From an uncultured Paracoccaceae bacterium (GTDB lineage Bacteria > Pseudomonadota > Alphaproteobacteria > Rhodobacterales > Rhodobacteraceae): a stretch of 64,000 nt of DNA. A program made the translations under genes and the position numbers. Each line of letters starts with the position of its first letter. Position 1 is the first letter of the stretch. The notes under the pieces are model-generated. The model was not told the origin of the DNA. It saw only the letters and a program-made list of their open reading frames with translations, and did not search any database. Shown one piece after another: positions 28,108 through 36,333 of this stretch. The stretch spans positions 496,001-560,000 of the forward strand of contig CANKZJ010000002.1 of NCBI GenBank assembly GCA_947488605.1, written 5' to 3'.

Positions 28108-28680
28108 TTACATCAGCGCGGAAAGATTGACACCTACGGTGATTGCGCCAACAGATTGACCGGTTTCTTGGTCGACGAGCGTCAATGACACTTGGCCTTG
28201 GACCTCTTGTGTTGAATCGTCCAATTCTACATCGCTGAAATGAACGGCTGTTGGTCCGACTGTGAAGGTTTGTGTGAACTTGGCCTCGTCACCTTGCCAG
28301 TAGTCTGATGTAGGTTCTGACGCGGCCACATTCAGGCCGCGGGCATCCATGATGAAAGCTTCCGTGATTGCACCGTCAGCCAATGCAACCTGATCACGCA
28401 GGAAATCAGCAGCGGGGTTCGCAATAACGTTGGCGATAATGGGCGCGTCATTCACACCGTAATATCCGCGCCATAGTTGATCCATCTCGTCGATTTTGGC
28501 TTGGTCGTGGTTGGCGGTTTTGTTGTTCTGGGCCTTGATCGCATTAATCAGGATCGGATCAGAGACCCAGCTAGTAATATGTTCATCCAAAAAGGTCTGC
28601 ATCGCTTGCTGCATTTCGTCTGCATGGACGGCGGGTGCGCTGGCGCATGTTAGTGCGAGGCTAATCAAGAGTTTCTTCAT
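28108..28680 (-). CDS. Secreted Cache/PDC-like sensor-domain protein
   Basis: Protein of 190 residues with a clear signal peptide (residues 1-20, MKKLLISLALTCASAPAVHA). The rest resembles the extracellular Cache (PDC) ligand-binding domain of chemoreceptors and histidine kinases: helices with WVSDPILINAIKAQN, then AFIMDARGLNVAASEPTSDYWQGDE, where the DARG..V..S pattern is typical. There is no membrane segment or signalling domain, so it would be free in the periplasm. The longer frame up to 28806 is not used because the signal peptide starts at 28680. Confidence 0.75.
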   Translation of the reverse strand: MKKLLISLALTCASAPAVHADEMQQAMQTFLDEHITSWVSDPILINAIKAQNNKTANHDQAKIDEMDQLWRGYYGVNDAPIIANVIANPAADFLRDQVALADGAITEAFIMDARGLNVAASEPTSDYWQGDEAKFTQTFTVGPTAVHFSDVELDDSTQEVQGQVSLTLVDQETGQSVGAITVGVNLSALM

Positions 28681-28763
28681 GTTTTCGTTCCCTTCGATAA
28701 AGCGATGAACTTCGTCGCTGGACGCTAAGAAATGATGAACTTGATTAGATTGTTTTGGGCAAA

Positions 28764-28795
28764 GAAAAAGGCCGCACCAAATATGGCGCGGCCTC
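28764..28795 (-). terminator. Terminator of rpsF-rpsR-rplI
   Basis: On the minus strand, stem GGCCGCGCCA/TGGTGCGGCC is followed by TTTTTC, downstream of rplI. Confidence 0.9.
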
Positions 28796-28823
28796 ATTTC
28801 AAACAATGAAAACCTGCTAGGTT

Positions 28824-29450
28824 TTAGCTGTCTTCTTCTGCGGGTGCGTCTGTTTCGACGCCAGCAGATTCTGCCAGATCGTCGTCTTCAGATGCTGCTG
28901 CACCGATATCGTCAAACAGTTCCTGAATTTCAAACTCAGCGGCTGCTTCTTCTTCGGCAGCCAGTTCGGCGATGGATTTACCAGCGGCTTGCAGTTCGGC
29001 TTCTTCGACAGAGCGTGCGACGTTCAGTGTGATTGTTGCAGCGACCTCTGGGTGCAGTTCGACGGATACGTCGTGCAGGCCCAGCTCTTTGATCGCGCCC
29101 AGCAAAACAACCTGCTTTTTGTCGACGGAGAAACCGGATTCTGTTGCAGCTTCTGCGGCGTCACGTGTGGTGACAGAACCGTAGAGCGAACCGGCATCAG
29201 ATGCAGAGCGGATGATGATGAATGTTTCACCGTCCAGCTTTTCAGCCAGTGTTTCTGCTTCTTTTTTGGTTTCCAGGTTGCGTGCTTCCATCTGGGCTTT
29301 TTCAGCCTCGAAACGTGCCAGGTTGGCCGTGTTTACCCGCAGAGCTTTGCCCTGTGGCAGAAGAAAGTTACGTGCGTAACCTTGCTTAACGGACACAACT
29401 TCGCCCATTTGGCCAAGCTTTGCTACGCGCTCAAGTAGAATAACATCCAT
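28824..29450 (-). CDS. rplI: 50S ribosomal protein L9
   Basis: Large-subunit ribosomal protein at the base of the L1 stalk. The N-terminal domain is canonical ([22 protein letters not shown], then [14 protein letters not shown]), joined by a long helix to the C-terminal domain ([14 protein letters not shown]). At 208 residues it is longer than the usual 150; the extra part is a very acidic, Ala/Glu/Asp-rich tail of about 55 residues, as is common in Rhodobacterales. AAGGAG precedes ATG. Third gene of the rpsF-rpsR-rplI operon. Confidence 0.97.
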   Translation of the reverse strand: MDVILLERVAKLGQMGEVVSVKQGYARNFLLPQGKALRVNTANLARFEAEKAQMEARNLETKKEAETLAEKLDGETFIIIRSASDAGSLYGSVTTRDAAEAATESGFSVDKKQVVLLGAIKELGLHDVSVELHPEVAATITLNVARSVEEAELQAAGKSIAELAAEEEAAAEFEIQELFDDIGAAASEDDDLAESAGVETDAPAEEDS

Positions 29451-29462
29451 GTTGTTTGCTCC

Positions 29463-29690
29463 TTACTTTACAGCGTATGGCAGCAGGGCAAGGAACCGAG
29501 CGCGTTTGATCGCACGTGCGAGTGCACGTTGGTTCTTTGCACCGACAGCGGTGATACGGGCGGGAACGATTTTGCCGCGCTCAGAGATGTAGCGCTGCAA
29601 AAGGCGGGTGTCTTTATAGTCGATCTTTGGGGCGTTATCGCCCTCAAACGGATCGGACTTACGACGGCGGAAGAATGGTTTAGTAGCCAT
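29463..29690 (-). CDS. rpsR: 30S ribosomal protein S18
   Basis: Small-subunit protein of 75 residues that binds S6 on the platform. The family core [30 protein letters not shown] is present across residues 23-52, followed by [27 protein letters not shown] lies upstream of the ATG. Middle gene of the operon, 12 bases before rplI. Confidence 0.97.
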   Translation of the reverse strand: MATKPFFRRRKSDPFEGDNAPKIDYKDTRLLQRYISERGKIVPARITAVGAKNQRALARAIKRARFLALLPYAVK

Positions 29691-29718
29691 GATGATTTGT
29701 CCTTTCTAAGATCAACGA

Positions 29719-30081
29719 TTAACGGCGCTCGCGGCGTTCGCCACGGTCACCGCGCTCTTCGCGCTTTTGCATCTGTACGGAAGGACCTTCTTGGTGCGCA
29801 TCGACCTTGATGGTCAGCACACGCATGACGTCTTCGTGCAGGCGCATCAGACGTTCCATTTCCTGAATAGCAGGGGCAGGGGCATCTGTGCGCAGAAAGG
29901 CATAGTGCCCTTTGCGGTTCTTGTTGATCTTATAGGCCATCGTCTTGACGCCCCAGTATTCGTTTTCCAGCAACTTGCCGCCGTTGTCGGCAAGGACTGT
30001 TCCGAAATGTTCGATGAGGCCTTCGGCTTGCGTGTTAGACAAGTCCTGACGCGCAATCATGACATGCTCATATAGCGGCAT
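29719..30081 (-). CDS. rpsF: 30S ribosomal protein S6
   Basis: Small-subunit protein of 120 residues, partner of S18. It begins MPLYEHVMIARQDLSNTQAE and has the family block ENEYWGVKTMAYKINKNRKGHY near residue 40. The C-terminus is a basic, repetitive tail (KREERGDRGERRERR). GGAG lies six bases before ATG. First gene of the operon. Confidence 0.97.
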   Translation of the reverse strand: MPLYEHVMIARQDLSNTQAEGLIEHFGTVLADNGGKLLENEYWGVKTMAYKINKNRKGHYAFLRTDAPAPAIQEMERLMRLHEDVMRVLTIKVDAHQEGPSVQMQKREERGDRGERRERR

Positions 30082-30115
30082 GCTTACTCCAGTTCATATA
30101 TCAGCGCATTTCATA

Positions 30116-30148
30116 GGATGGGCGATTAACCTTGGGTGCGTCCCATCC
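30116..30148 (-). promoter_or_regulatory. Hairpin in the rpsF mRNA leader
   Basis: A 7-base perfect inverted repeat, GGATGGG and CCCATCC, encloses 19 bases containing CACCCAAGG, 35-67 bases before the rpsF start. Many bacteria have an S6:S18-binding leader at this place that represses the operon; whether this hairpin is that element is unproven. Confidence 0.4.
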
Positions 30149-30191
30149 ACGAGAGGCTGCGCAGTTCATACAGTTGCACCAAGGATGGGGC

Positions 30192-30219
30192 CTTATACAG
30201 CCGATGTTGTGTGATGCAA
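30192..30219 (-). promoter_or_regulatory. Likely promoter of rpsF-rpsR-rplI
   Basis: Read on the minus strand: TTGCAT (30214-30219), a 16-base spacer, then TATAAG (30192-30197), five of six bases matching the -10 consensus. It would give a leader of about 100 bases that includes the hairpin at 30116-30148. Confidence 0.5.
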
Positions 30220-30352
30220 GCCATGAAACACAAGGAAAAGCAGCGTTTTGGCAACATTCGCAGATTTCTTAACGTTGCCTTGACGTTGCCGCTTTATTGC
30301 CGGGATTCATTGGCAGTTAAATCGGTAAAGCAGGACAAAAAAGGTGACAAAG

Positions 30353-30943
30353 ATGACCGATAGCAATGCATCACTCGCAGACTTTCAGGGCGATATCGCC
30401 CGGGCAGCGACGTTTGAAGTGGACGAGATTTTTTGGGGTTACAAGATCCGATCGGGTCGTGGCGCGCCCTTTTCCGTCATGCTGGGCCAAGCCGTAAGCT
30501 TCTTTTTTGGTGTATGTTTGCTGACGGCCGCACTTGGTATCCTTGTGCTGCCGACGTTGTTTTTTGATGGCGGTCTGGGCTTTGTGCGGATTGGCGCAAT
30601 TGTTCTGCTGGGTGCCGCAGCTGCTTATTTTCTTTGGTTTGCAAGCCGCGGTACGCAGACAGAGGTTCATGTCGATCGCAGCATCGAAGAAATCCGCGAA
30701 GTCATTTGTAACCGCGCAGGAAGCCCAACAGTGGTTGGAGTCTATGATTTCAACGCCATCGGTGGCGTCTTTATTGAAGAAGACAGTGATCATGGCTTGT
30801 CACAATTGGTGCTACGTTACCGCAATACAGATCAGGTTGTCGTTGTGGCTGAGGGCACGACAGCCCAGTTGATCCCGTTACGCGACCAGTTGGCGGTGGA
30901 TTTATTGGGCGGTAAAAAGTCGTCTTCGTCAGAGGCCGCCTAA
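30353..30943 (+). CDS. Conserved hypothetical membrane protein
   Basis: Unrecognised protein of 196 residues. An N-terminal polar part of about 35 residues is followed by two membrane segments (about 43-68 and 76-97), then a soluble domain with strands EVHVDRSIEEIREVICN, VVGVYDFNAIGGVFIEE, SQLVLRYR and VVVVAEGTTAQLIPLRDQL. The soluble part resembles a PH-like beta domain, so a membrane-tethered adaptor is possible. ATG at 30353 has AAAAAAGG eight bases upstream; a GTG at 30344 falls inside that ribosome site. Confidence 0.7.
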   Translation: MTDSNASLADFQGDIARAATFEVDEIFWGYKIRSGRGAPFSVMLGQAVSFFFGVCLLTAALGILVLPTLFFDGGLGFVRIGAIVLLGAAAAYFLWFASRGTQTEVHVDRSIEEIREVICNRAGSPTVVGVYDFNAIGGVFIEEDSDHGLSQLVLRYRNTDQVVVVAEGTTAQLIPLRDQLAVDLLGGKKSSSSEAA

Positions 30944-31059
30944 GGCAAGCAGGGCAGCATTCACGTGTTGCCGAACACTTAATGTTGATTTTTGCGGAGT
31001 TGCACTGAGGGTCTGGGCGCTATCTATTTGCGGTACACTCACAAACCCTTGGAGCACTC

Positions 31060-31638
31060 ATGAAACATCTATTTGCATCCGCAGCTGTTGCAGCCGCAAC
31101 GCTTTCAACACCAGCTTTTGCCGCATCCGAAGCCTACGTTCTCGACCCTAGTCATAGCCAGATCGTATTCTCTTACGACCACCTGGGTTATTCCACGAAC
31201 TTTGGCATGTTCTCTGGCTTTGAAGGTGAAATTGCCTTTGATCAAGAAAATCCAGCGGCGTCTTCTGTGTCAGTTTCTTTCCCAGTGCGCAGCATGCTGA
31301 CAGGTTGGGAAGCACGCTTTGACCATTTTATGGGCGAAGACTTCTTTGGCGCAGGTGACGATGACTTGGTTACCTTCACATCAACATCAATCGAAGTGAC
31401 GGGCAAAGATACTGCATTGATCACTGGCGATCTGTCTATGAATGGCATCACGAAGTCTGTCGTCTTGGATGCATCGCTGAACCAAGTTGGCGATCACCCG
31501 ATGGCGAACAAGCCGTGGGCTGGTTTTGACGCGACGACAACTGTGCTGCGTTCCGATTTCGAGGTCGGTGCATTCGCTCCATTTGTCGGCGACGAAGTAG
31601 AGATCATGATTTCCATCGAAGCGATGAAAGCAGAGTAA
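31060..31638 (+). CDS. YceI family periplasmic protein
   Basis: Secreted lipocalin-like protein of 192 residues with signal peptide cleaved after about residue 21 (TPAFAASEA). The YceI fold is seen in YVLDPSHSQIVFSYDHLGYSTNF split over residues 26-48, FPVRSMLTGWEARFDHFM and TGDLSMNGITKSVVLD. Family members bind long isoprenoid chains such as polyprenyl quinone precursors; induction by acid or osmotic stress is reported for E. coli YceI. A second YceI domain is fused to a cytochrome b in the next gene. Confidence 0.92.
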   Translation: MKHLFASAAVAAATLSTPAFAASEAYVLDPSHSQIVFSYDHLGYSTNFGMFSGFEGEIAFDQENPAASSVSVSFPVRSMLTGWEARFDHFMGEDFFGAGDDDLVTFTSTSIEVTGKDTALITGDLSMNGITKSVVLDASLNQVGDHPMANKPWAGFDATTTVLRSDFEVGAFAPFVGDEVEIMISIEAMKAE

Positions 31639-31676
31639 GACCTTAGTCAAACTTTCATCAAATTATTCGCAAGTAT

Positions 31677-31710
31677 GACTGCGCTCTTATCCAAGGGCGC
31701 GGTCATTTTT
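31677..31710 (+). terminator. Terminator after yceI-type gene
   Basis: Stem GACTGCGCTC/GGGCGCGGTC (with G-T pairs), eight-base loop, then ATTTTTATTT. It sits just before the end of the convergent cytochrome b gene. Confidence 0.75.
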
Positions 31711-31716
31711 ATTTGT

Positions 31717-32910
31717 TTATCGGGCTGCGGTCAGTGTGATGTCCACGATCACTGTGAAGGCAAGGTTGCTTTCATCACTCATGCTTTGACCGATCTGGAA
31801 ATCGCGACGGTCAAGTTGGAGCTGTCCTATCATCGTTGCCGTATCGCCATCGAGCGCCAGGGTGAAGGGAAGCGCAAGCGGAACTGTGATACCTTTGATA
31901 GTCAATGTCCCATCAGCCACGTAGGCATCGTCTGTGCGCTGGATATCAGCCTTGAACGTTGCCGTAGGGAATGCTTCTGCATGGAAGAAATCAGTGCCTA
32001 GCGCGTCGTTCGTTACTGTGCCTAAGCTGAGTGATCCAATCGCGATGGTTGTTTCGACGTCGCCCATGATACCCGAAGCGTTTTCGTCAAAGCGGATGGC
32101 AGATGTCCATTCCCCAAAACTACCGGTGACGGGCGTGCCGAATTGCGTGATTGTGATGGAGAGTTGGCCTTGGCTGACTGTCCATTCCGATGATACTTCG
32201 GCGAGATCGACCTGTGCGACCTGTGCGACCTGACGTTCAGCCGTGAAAATTCCAGCGGCGGCCCCAGCCCCAGTGGCTGCGATGTAGATCGCGAGGGCGG
32301 CAAGAGGGGCGGCTTTTGTGCCCTTATGGTGGCCCACCGCAGGTGCACTGGATGATCCAAACCACATACGGCGGAGTGTGGCGTCCTTGTCGATGAAGTG
32401 ATGTTTCAGCGCGCCGGCAATATGCAACAGGATCGCGCCGACCATGATTTTGCTCCAGAGCCAATGCAGTCCGCCAAACAATTTGGCGACGCTTTCGTCA
32501 TTGGGAACAAAAGGCAAATCTTGACTGATGGGTAGAAAATGCGGCGCAAAACCTTCTGTCGCGGCGTGGTGGATCCAGCCGGTCAGGGGAACAGCCACGA
32601 GCGAGATATAGAGCAGCCAATGGACCAATTCGGCCAGTGCTGTTTCTACCTTGCGGTCGGGATGAAGCGTGCTGGGTTTTGATTGACCCATAGCCCAGAG
32701 GATGCGGCCCAATGCGACCACAAAGATGACAATGCCCAAGGTCTTATGAAAAGAGAAAAGCTGCGCCTTGAAAGCCAGTTGTTCATTGGTCTCATACGGC
32801 AAGCGGTAAGCGATGGCGCCAAGAGGGATCACGGTAAGGATCAAAAGCCCCGTCAGCCAGTGGAATGTTTTTGCAATCGTGCCATAAGTCGTTGCCTGTG
32901 CGCCGGACAT
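31717..32910 (-). CDS. Cytochrome b561 - YceI fusion protein
   Basis: Inner-membrane protein of 397 residues. Residues 1-190 form a four-helix b561-type domain with candidate heme ligands H17, H55, H97, H149 and H163 (TFHWLTG, FHKTLG, LVHWLL, GLHWLW, LHIAGALKHHF). A further membrane segment at about 207-226 (APLAALAIYIAATGAGAAAG) leads to a periplasmic YceI domain (about 240-397) ending LDRRDFQIGQSMSDES and LAFTVIVDITLTA. The design suggests electron transfer from the quinone pool to a lipid or quinone held by the YceI part. Fusions and pairs of this kind are known from proteobacteria, but their substrate is not. Confidence 0.88.
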   Translation of the reverse strand: MSGAQATTYGTIAKTFHWLTGLLILTVIPLGAIAYRLPYETNEQLAFKAQLFSFHKTLGIVIFVVALGRILWAMGQSKPSTLHPDRKVETALAELVHWLLYISLVAVPLTGWIHHAATEGFAPHFLPISQDLPFVPNDESVAKLFGGLHWLWSKIMVGAILLHIAGALKHHFIDKDATLRRMWFGSSSAPAVGHHKGTKAAPLAALAIYIAATGAGAAAGIFTAERQVAQVAQVDLAEVSSEWTVSQGQLSITITQFGTPVTGSFGEWTSAIRFDENASGIMGDVETTIAIGSLSLGTVTNDALGTDFFHAEAFPTATFKADIQRTDDAYVADGTLTIKGITVPLALPFTLALDGDTATMIGQLQLDRRDFQIGQSMSDESNLAFTVIVDITLTAAR

Positions 32911-33089
32911 CGGGTCTCTCCGTTTTTTGCTTGTCCCAAACCTAACAGTTTTGACTGTGGTTTATAGTGCCATGTTTGTGCGTGAATGCGGCATGCTTGT
33001 GCGAAAAATGTCGGATCGACGGTTGCTTGCGCGCCCAGATTGGGCAGGGTAGGCCTGAGCAGAGAAAAACGAATTAAAGGGGATGTGCG

Positions 33090-34028
33090 ATGCGCGCATT
33101 TGTATTTCCGGGTCAGGGTGCACAGACAATTGGCATGGGCAAGGCCCTAGCGGATGCATATCCGGCCGCAAAGGCAGTTTTTGATGAGGTTGATGACGCG
33201 CTGGGGCAGGACCTGTCGGGCCTGATCTGGGGCGGTGACATCGAAGAACTGACGCTGACGGCGAATGCGCAGCCCGCGTTGATGGCCACATCAATGGCGG
33301 TAATGCGTGCGCTTGAGGCTGAGGGTGTTTCTGTCGCCGACGCAAGCTTTGTTGCGGGGCATTCATTGGGTGAGTATTCAGCATTGGCAGCAGCAGGTGC
33401 ACTGTCAGTTGCGGATGCCGCACGCCTGTTGCGCGCGCGCGGGACCGCAATGCAGCAGGCGGTGCCTGTTGGTATCGGTGCGATGGCGGCAGTTCTGGGT
33501 CTGGATTTGGATGCTGTCAAAGACGTGGCGCGAGAGGCCGCACAAGGTGATGTGTGCGAGGCGGCGAACGATAATGATCCCGCGCAGGTCGTCGTGTCGG
33601 GACATAAGGCCGCCGTTGAGCGCGCAGTCGATATCGCAAAGGCGAAAGGTGCTAAGCGCGCGTTGCTTTTGCCAGTGAGTGCACCGTTCCATTGTAGCCT
33701 GATGCAGCCGGCCGCTGATGCGATGGCGCAGGCGTTGAGTGATGTGACTTTGAACGCCCCAAAGACACCTGTCGTCGCGAACGTTGTCGCAGAGGCAGTG
33801 ACTGATCCTGTCCAGATCCGTACGCTTCTGGTGCAGCAGGTGACAGGTGCCGTGCGCTGGCGCGAGAGCGTGATGTATATGGCGGCCCAGGGCGTCACGG
33901 ACGTCTATGAGATCGGCGCGGGCAAGGCCTTGTCCGGTATGATCAAACGGATAAGCCGTGACCTGACGGCAAAGGCCGTGAGCGGACCAGAAGAAGTTGT
34001 AGCCGTCGCTGACAGCATCAAAAATTAA
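33090..34028 (+). CDS. fabD: Malonyl-CoA-acyl carrier protein transacylase
   Basis: Cytosolic enzyme that loads malonyl units onto ACP for fatty acid synthesis. The 312-residue protein begins FVFPGQGAQTIGMG and has the nucleophile motif AGHSLGEYS with S92, plus the active-site histidine in PVSAPFHCSLMQPAA near residue 200. A strong AAAGGGGA ribosome site precedes ATG. First of a fab cluster: fabD, fabG, acpP, then fabF after the intervening PilZ gene on the other strand. Confidence 0.97.
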   Translation: MRAFVFPGQGAQTIGMGKALADAYPAAKAVFDEVDDALGQDLSGLIWGGDIEELTLTANAQPALMATSMAVMRALEAEGVSVADASFVAGHSLGEYSALAAAGALSVADAARLLRARGTAMQQAVPVGIGAMAAVLGLDLDAVKDVAREAAQGDVCEAANDNDPAQVVVSGHKAAVERAVDIAKAKGAKRALLLPVSAPFHCSLMQPAADAMAQALSDVTLNAPKTPVVANVVAEAVTDPVQIRTLLVQQVTGAVRWRESVMYMAAQGVTDVYEIGAGKALSGMIKRISRDLTAKAVSGPEEVVAVADSIKN

Positions 34029-34047
34029 GATAAAGAAGGATTTATAA

Positions 34048-34785
34048 ATGTTTGATCTTAATGGAAAGAACGCGTTGGTAACTGGTGCTTCCGGCGGTAT
34101 TGGTGGCGCGATTGCGAAGTCCCTTTACGATGCTGGTGCGACTGTTGCGCTGTCGGGTACGCGGGTGGCTCCTTTAGAAGAACTCGCGGCCTCGTTGGGC
34201 GAGCGTGCGCATGTTTTGCCCTGCAATCTGAGCGATGCGGAAGCTGTCGCCGCGCTGCCAAAACAGGCTGCCGAGGCAATGGGGTCTGTCGATGTTCTGG
34301 TGAACAACGCGGGCATTACGCGCGATAATTTGTTTATGCGGATGTCGGACGACGAGTGGTCATCCGTGTTAGAAGTGAACCTGACGTCAACGATGCGTCT
34401 GTGTAAGGGCGTGATCCGCGGCATGATGAAAGCCCGTTGGGGCCGGATCGTAAATATCTCCTCGGTTGTGGGTGCGACGGGCAATCCGGGGCAGGCCAAC
34501 TACGCGGCCTCCAAGGCCGGTATGGTGGGGATGTCAAAGTCGATTGCATATGAAGTCGCAAGTCGCGGAATTACCGTGAACTGTGTCGCCCCCGGTTTTA
34601 TTACAACTGCGATGACAGATAAGCTGACGGATGATCAGAAATCAGCGATTTTGACGCAAGTTCCAGCCGGTCGCATGGGAGATGCAGAAGAGATCGCTGC
34701 GGCGGTACTGTATCTTTCTAGCCCTGAGGCTGCTTATGTGACAGGTACCACCTTGCATGTGAACGGCGGCATGGCCATGTTCTAG
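34048..34785 (+). CDS. fabG: 3-oxoacyl-ACP reductase
   Basis: NADPH-dependent ketoreductase of fatty acid synthesis, 245 residues, short-chain dehydrogenase fold. The cofactor motif TGASGGIGG is at residues 13-21, NNAG at about 89, and the Ser-Tyr-Lys triad in NISSVVGATGNPGQANYAASK (split: serine near 138, YAASK near 151-155). The C-terminus VTGTTLHVNGGMAM is typical of FabG. It follows fabD by 19 bases. Confidence 0.97.
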   Translation: MFDLNGKNALVTGASGGIGGAIAKSLYDAGATVALSGTRVAPLEELAASLGERAHVLPCNLSDAEAVAALPKQAAEAMGSVDVLVNNAGITRDNLFMRMSDDEWSSVLEVNLTSTMRLCKGVIRGMMKARWGRIVNISSVVGATGNPGQANYAASKAGMVGMSKSIAYEVASRGITVNCVAPGFITTAMTDKLTDDQKSAILTQVPAGRMGDAEEIAAAVLYLSSPEAAYVTGTTLHVNGGMAMF

Positions 34786-34990
34786 GAAGTCGTCACATTA
34801 GATGACTGAAAGCGTTTGCCATTGCGGAATTCTCTGTTATAGGCCACGCAGATTTGCTGAAAAGCGCATGTGACGTAGCGTCAAATGTTGTGCAGAGCAG
34901 ACAAAGGCAGTGGTTCGAAAGAACCGCTTAAGAATGGGCGCAAGCCCTGGGAACAACGGGCGTAAGCCCCTAGAAACGTAAGGATTTGAT

Positions 34991-35224
34991 ATGAGCGACG
35001 TTGCAGACCGCGTACGCAAGATTGTTGTAGAGCATCTTGGTGTTGAAGAAGACAAAGTGACGGAAGCTGCGTCCTTTATTGATGATCTGGGCGCCGACAG
35101 CCTAGACACTGTTGAGCTGGTTATGGCTTTTGAAGAAGAGTTCGGGATCGAGATCCCTGACGACGCTGCAGAGACAATCCAGACTTTCGGTGACGCTGTA
35201 AAGTTCATCGGCGGCGCACAGTAA
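34991..35224 (+). CDS. acpP: Acyl carrier protein
   Basis: Small acidic carrier of growing fatty acyl chains, 77 residues. The phosphopantetheine site is S37 in [13 protein letters not shown]. The 205 bases between fabG and acpP probably hold a separate promoter, as usual for this highly expressed gene; they contain no other gene. Confidence 0.98.
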   Translation: MSDVADRVRKIVVEHLGVEEDKVTEAASFIDDLGADSLDTVELVMAFEEEFGIEIPDDAAETIQTFGDAVKFIGGAQ

Positions 35225-35240
35225 GCGCCTGAAAAGTTAG

Positions 35241-36209
35241 CTATGCGGCGTCCTTCGGGGCGCCGTTTTGCGTTTTCGGGCTGGCAGTCTTTTCATCTGT
35301 CGCCGCGCAGATTTCATCAACCTGCTTCAGGCTGATAAGGTTCTTAAATTGAAGGCCGCTGTAGTGTGTATTGCTCCACACAACCGTGCCAGTCGTCTGT
35401 TCGCCACAAATCACCAGGTCAATCGTCGTGCCTATGGGTAGAGGATTATCCTTTTCATGGCGTAGTTTTGTGCCGTGACAGTTGATGTCGATGAGCATGC
35501 CATCGATTGTACGGTTTTCCCAATCGTATTGGGTCGGGTAGGTCGTGTTATGGCGTTTTTCCCGCCGTCGCCTGAGGATGATCCAACGCCGGATTATCGG
35601 CGTGATGACTGAGATCGCGATGCTAGCGGCGAGTACGATGACAAGGCTGCGCAGTTGGAATACCTCTTCGGCGATGGCAGAGATGTTTTCTGCCACCTCG
35701 GCCAAATCCTCTGCATCGCTGTCCCCGCCGGATGTGCCTTGAGATGCGGCTGCACTTTCTACAGCGATTTGCGTGTCATTGCAGCGCAGTCCGGTAAGAT
35801 GATCGCGCACCTGTTCTAGATTGTTACGTGCAGCGCGTGTGAAGTGTGGTCTGACGGATTGTGGGTCATGGAGGCTGGCACCCTGCAACAGATCCTTTGT
35901 GTTTTGCAAAAAACGCATGAAATCTGCACCGTGACCTGTAAAGGAATTTCCATCGACAGCATCCAAGGTTTCACGGTTGCTCATTCCTGCACTGATGGCA
36001 CGCAATTGTCTGATATCATTTGAAAAAAGCCCCGTATCGGGGTCGCGTGCCAAGCGTGCTTGCAAGATTTGCAGCTTATCAAGCTGGTCGATCACCAAGC
36101 AATTTGCATATGCAGGCGGCCCTATCCAAAGGGCACCGATCATCAGGCTGATTGCTAATCCGAAACGCCGCACATCGACCTCTTTACTGGGTTTCACCGC
36201 TTCTATCAC
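35241..36209 (-). CDS. Membrane protein with cytoplasmic PilZ domain
   Basis: Protein of 322 residues. A signal peptide or anchor (about 15-35, ending PPAYANC) is followed by a helical periplasmic domain (about 36-185) with two cysteines (ANCLVID and LRCNDTQ), a membrane segment (about 188-207) and a cytoplasmic PilZ domain (about 215-300). The PilZ ligand motif is seen as RREKR (RxxxR) and, later, DINCHGTKL, where asparagine replaces the serine of the DxSxxG consensus. Cyclic di-GMP binding is therefore possible but not certain. It starts with GTG at 36209 after AAGGG. The gene is convergent with acpP and divergent from fabF. Confidence 0.8.
   Translation of the reverse strand: MIEAVKPSKEVDVRRFGLAISLMIGALWIGPPAYANCLVIDQLDKLQILQARLARDPDTGLFSNDIRQLRAISAGMSNRETLDAVDGNSFTGHGADFMRFLQNTKDLLQGASLHDPQSVRPHFTRAARNNLEQVRDHLTGLRCNDTQIAVESAAASQGTSGGDSDAEDLAEVAENISAIAEEVFQLRSLVIVLAASIAISVITPIIRRWIILRRRREKRHNTTYPTQYDWENRTIDGMLIDINCHGTKLRHEKDNPLPIGTTIDLVICGEQTTGTVVWSNTHYSGLQFKNLISLKQVDEICAATDEKTASPKTQNGAPKDAA
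35246..35272 (+). terminator. Terminator of acpP, inside the end of the PilZ gene
   Basis: Stem GGCGTCC/GGGCGCC with a TTCG tetraloop and GTTTTGCGTTTT, 21 bases after acpP. The same bases encode the last codons of the convergent gene. Confidence 0.85.
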
Positions 36210-36333
36210 TGCGCCCTTAATCGAAGATGAAAACGATCAGAGCATTCCTTGCCGATCGCGATTGCTGCTCTTGCCCCTATGGCAGTGGCTGGGGTATCAC
36301 TGCGGCAATTACGCCAATAGGTGAGGGCAGAAT

